A stretch of DNA of 64,000 nt from positions 558,001-622,000 of the forward strand of contig CAWKHA010000001.1 of NCBI GenBank assembly GCA_963849365.1, written 5' to 3'. Position 1 is the first letter of the stretch; each line of letters opens with the position of its first letter. Both the position numbers and the translations under genes were made by a program. This stretch comes from CAVQCJ01 sp963849365. Its GTDB lineage: Bacteria; Actinomycetota; Actinomycetes; Prado026. Shown here in pieces: positions 63,347-64,000 of this stretch. Under the pieces are notes generated by a model. It was given only the letters and a program-made list of their open reading frames with translations. It was not told where the DNA came from and did not search any database.

Positions 63347-64000
63347 GCGTCGAACCCGTCGACCCGGCCCTGGGCCAGGTCACGGACGAGCTGGGACACC
63401 TGGTCGGCGGTGGCGTCCGGCAGTGGGAGTCGCATCGGGCCGGCCGGCAGGCCCAGGTGGTTCAACGCGGCCTTGGTCAAGATCGCCCCTTGGGTGCGGA
63501 AGATGCCCACGAACACAGGCATGAGCTCGTGGTGGAGCTGTCGGGCCCTGCCGACGTCGCCGGCCAGGTAGGCCCGCACCATCGCGGCGATCCGCGGCGT
63601 CGCCACGTGGGTGGCGACCCCGACCACGCCGGCCGCGCCCACCGCGAGCAGCGGCAGCGTGAGCACGTCGTCGCCGGAGTAGTAGACAAGGTCGGTGCGG
63701 GAGAGCACCGCCGAGGTTGCGGGCAGGTCCCCCTTGGCGTCCTTCACGGCCACGATCCGCGGGTGCTCGGCCAGCCGGACGAGTGTCTCCGTCTCGATCG
63801 GCACGCCGGTGCGGTGCGGGATGTCGTACAGCATCACCGGCAGCCCGACGCCGTCGGCGATCGCGGTGAAGTGCTGCCGCAGTCCGGTCTGCGGCGGCTT
63901 GTTGTAGTACGGCGTGACCAGCAGGACTCCGTGCGCGCCGGCCTTCTCGGCCGCCTGAGCCAGCTCGATCGAGTGCCGCGTGTCGTTGGTCCCGGCCCCG
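63343..64000 (-). CDS. dapA: 4-hydroxy-tetrahydrodipicolinate synthase, C-terminal part
   Basis: About 219 codons, the 5' end being outside the window. Condenses pyruvate and aspartate semialdehyde, the first step of the diaminopimelate/lysine pathway. Seen are AGTNDTRHSIELAQAAEKAG, the VTPYYNKPPQTGL active-site loop with its Tyr, DIPHRTGVP, the Schiff-base lysine in IVAVKDAKGDL, and YYSGDDVLTLPLLAVGAAG. The stop overlaps the rnj start. dapF elsewhere in the window belongs to the same pathway. Confidence 0.96.
   Translation of the reverse strand, partial: GAGTNDTRHSIELAQAAEKAGAHGVLLVTPYYNKPPQTGLRQHFTAIADGVGLPVMLYDIPHRTGVPIETETLVRLAEHPRIVAVKDAKGDLPATSAVLSRTDLVYYSGDDVLTLPLLAVGAAGVVGVATHVATPRIAAMVRAYLAGDVGRARQLHHELMPVFVGIFRTQGAILTKAALNHLGLPAGPMRLPLPDATADQVSQLVRDLAQGRVDGFDA

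Overview
The window is chromosomal DNA of a very GC-rich actinobacterium. The evidence is the strong GC third-position bias, the many GTG starts, SOS boxes of the TCGAAC-N4-GTTCGA type, the TAnnnT hexamers 6-7 nt ahead of start codons (leaderless transcripts), and a gene order typical of Actinomycetia: dapA-rnj-ftsK-rimO-pgsA-cinA-clgR and recA-recX-rny-miaB-miaA-dapF-hflX, then lexA-nrdR-nrdJ. The mix of genes would fit a lineage near Frankiales/Geodermatophilales/Sporichthyales, but the sequence alone does not settle the family. I saw no rRNA, tRNA, CRISPR array or prophage.

Region 1 (1-11.9 kb) is accessory metabolism: the N-terminal part of an ion channel, a GNAT acetyltransferase, an amidase, a DUF2252 protein divergent from a large arylsulfatase, a membrane acyltransferase, a long-chain acyl-CoA ligase, a small Lys/Ala-rich protein, and an ArcB-like ornithine carbamoyltransferase.

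Region 2 (12-23.1 kb) holds a bacterial RNA-repair pair, hen1 (3'-terminal RNA 2'-O-methyltransferase) and pnkp (kinase-phosphatase-ligase). The pnkp frame is broken by one extra base in the ligase domain. Downstream on the same strand lie an AsnC-like ligand-binding protein without DNA-binding domain and a class III nucleotidyl cyclase/AAA ATPase/TPR protein. On the other strand is an ABC drug-export pair with its MerR regulator, driven by an elongated-spacer promoter and probably leaderless.

Region 3 (23.1-36.6 kb) holds B12-dependent ribonucleotide reductase nrdJ, interrupted by a 429-residue intein, with nrdR upstream behind two candidate NrdR boxes. A LysM protein and lexA diverge from a cluster of four SOS boxes. 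Next is a minus-strand chain of overlapping genes: glycosyltransferase, dapF, SCO6745-family protein, hflX, DinG-type helicase, and a phosphotransferase that now carries a stop codon and a frameshift.

Region 4 (36.6-64 kb) is mostly conserved housekeeping: a PIG-L deacetylase and YbhN-like membrane protein, miaA, an extradiol-dioxygenase-like protein, miaB, a Nudix protein, rny, recX, recA (with a 362-residue intein at the site used in M. leprae), DUF3046, lhr, nei, a TetR regulator, clgR, cinA, pgsA, rimO, a RodZ-like protein, ftsK, a small membrane protein, rnj and partial dapA. Many neighbours overlap by ATGA/GTGA, so translational coupling is widespread. The most unusual non-coding structure is a perfect 27-bp inverted repeat with a palindromic loop beside a G-quadruplex-type tract between miaB and its downstream neighbour.
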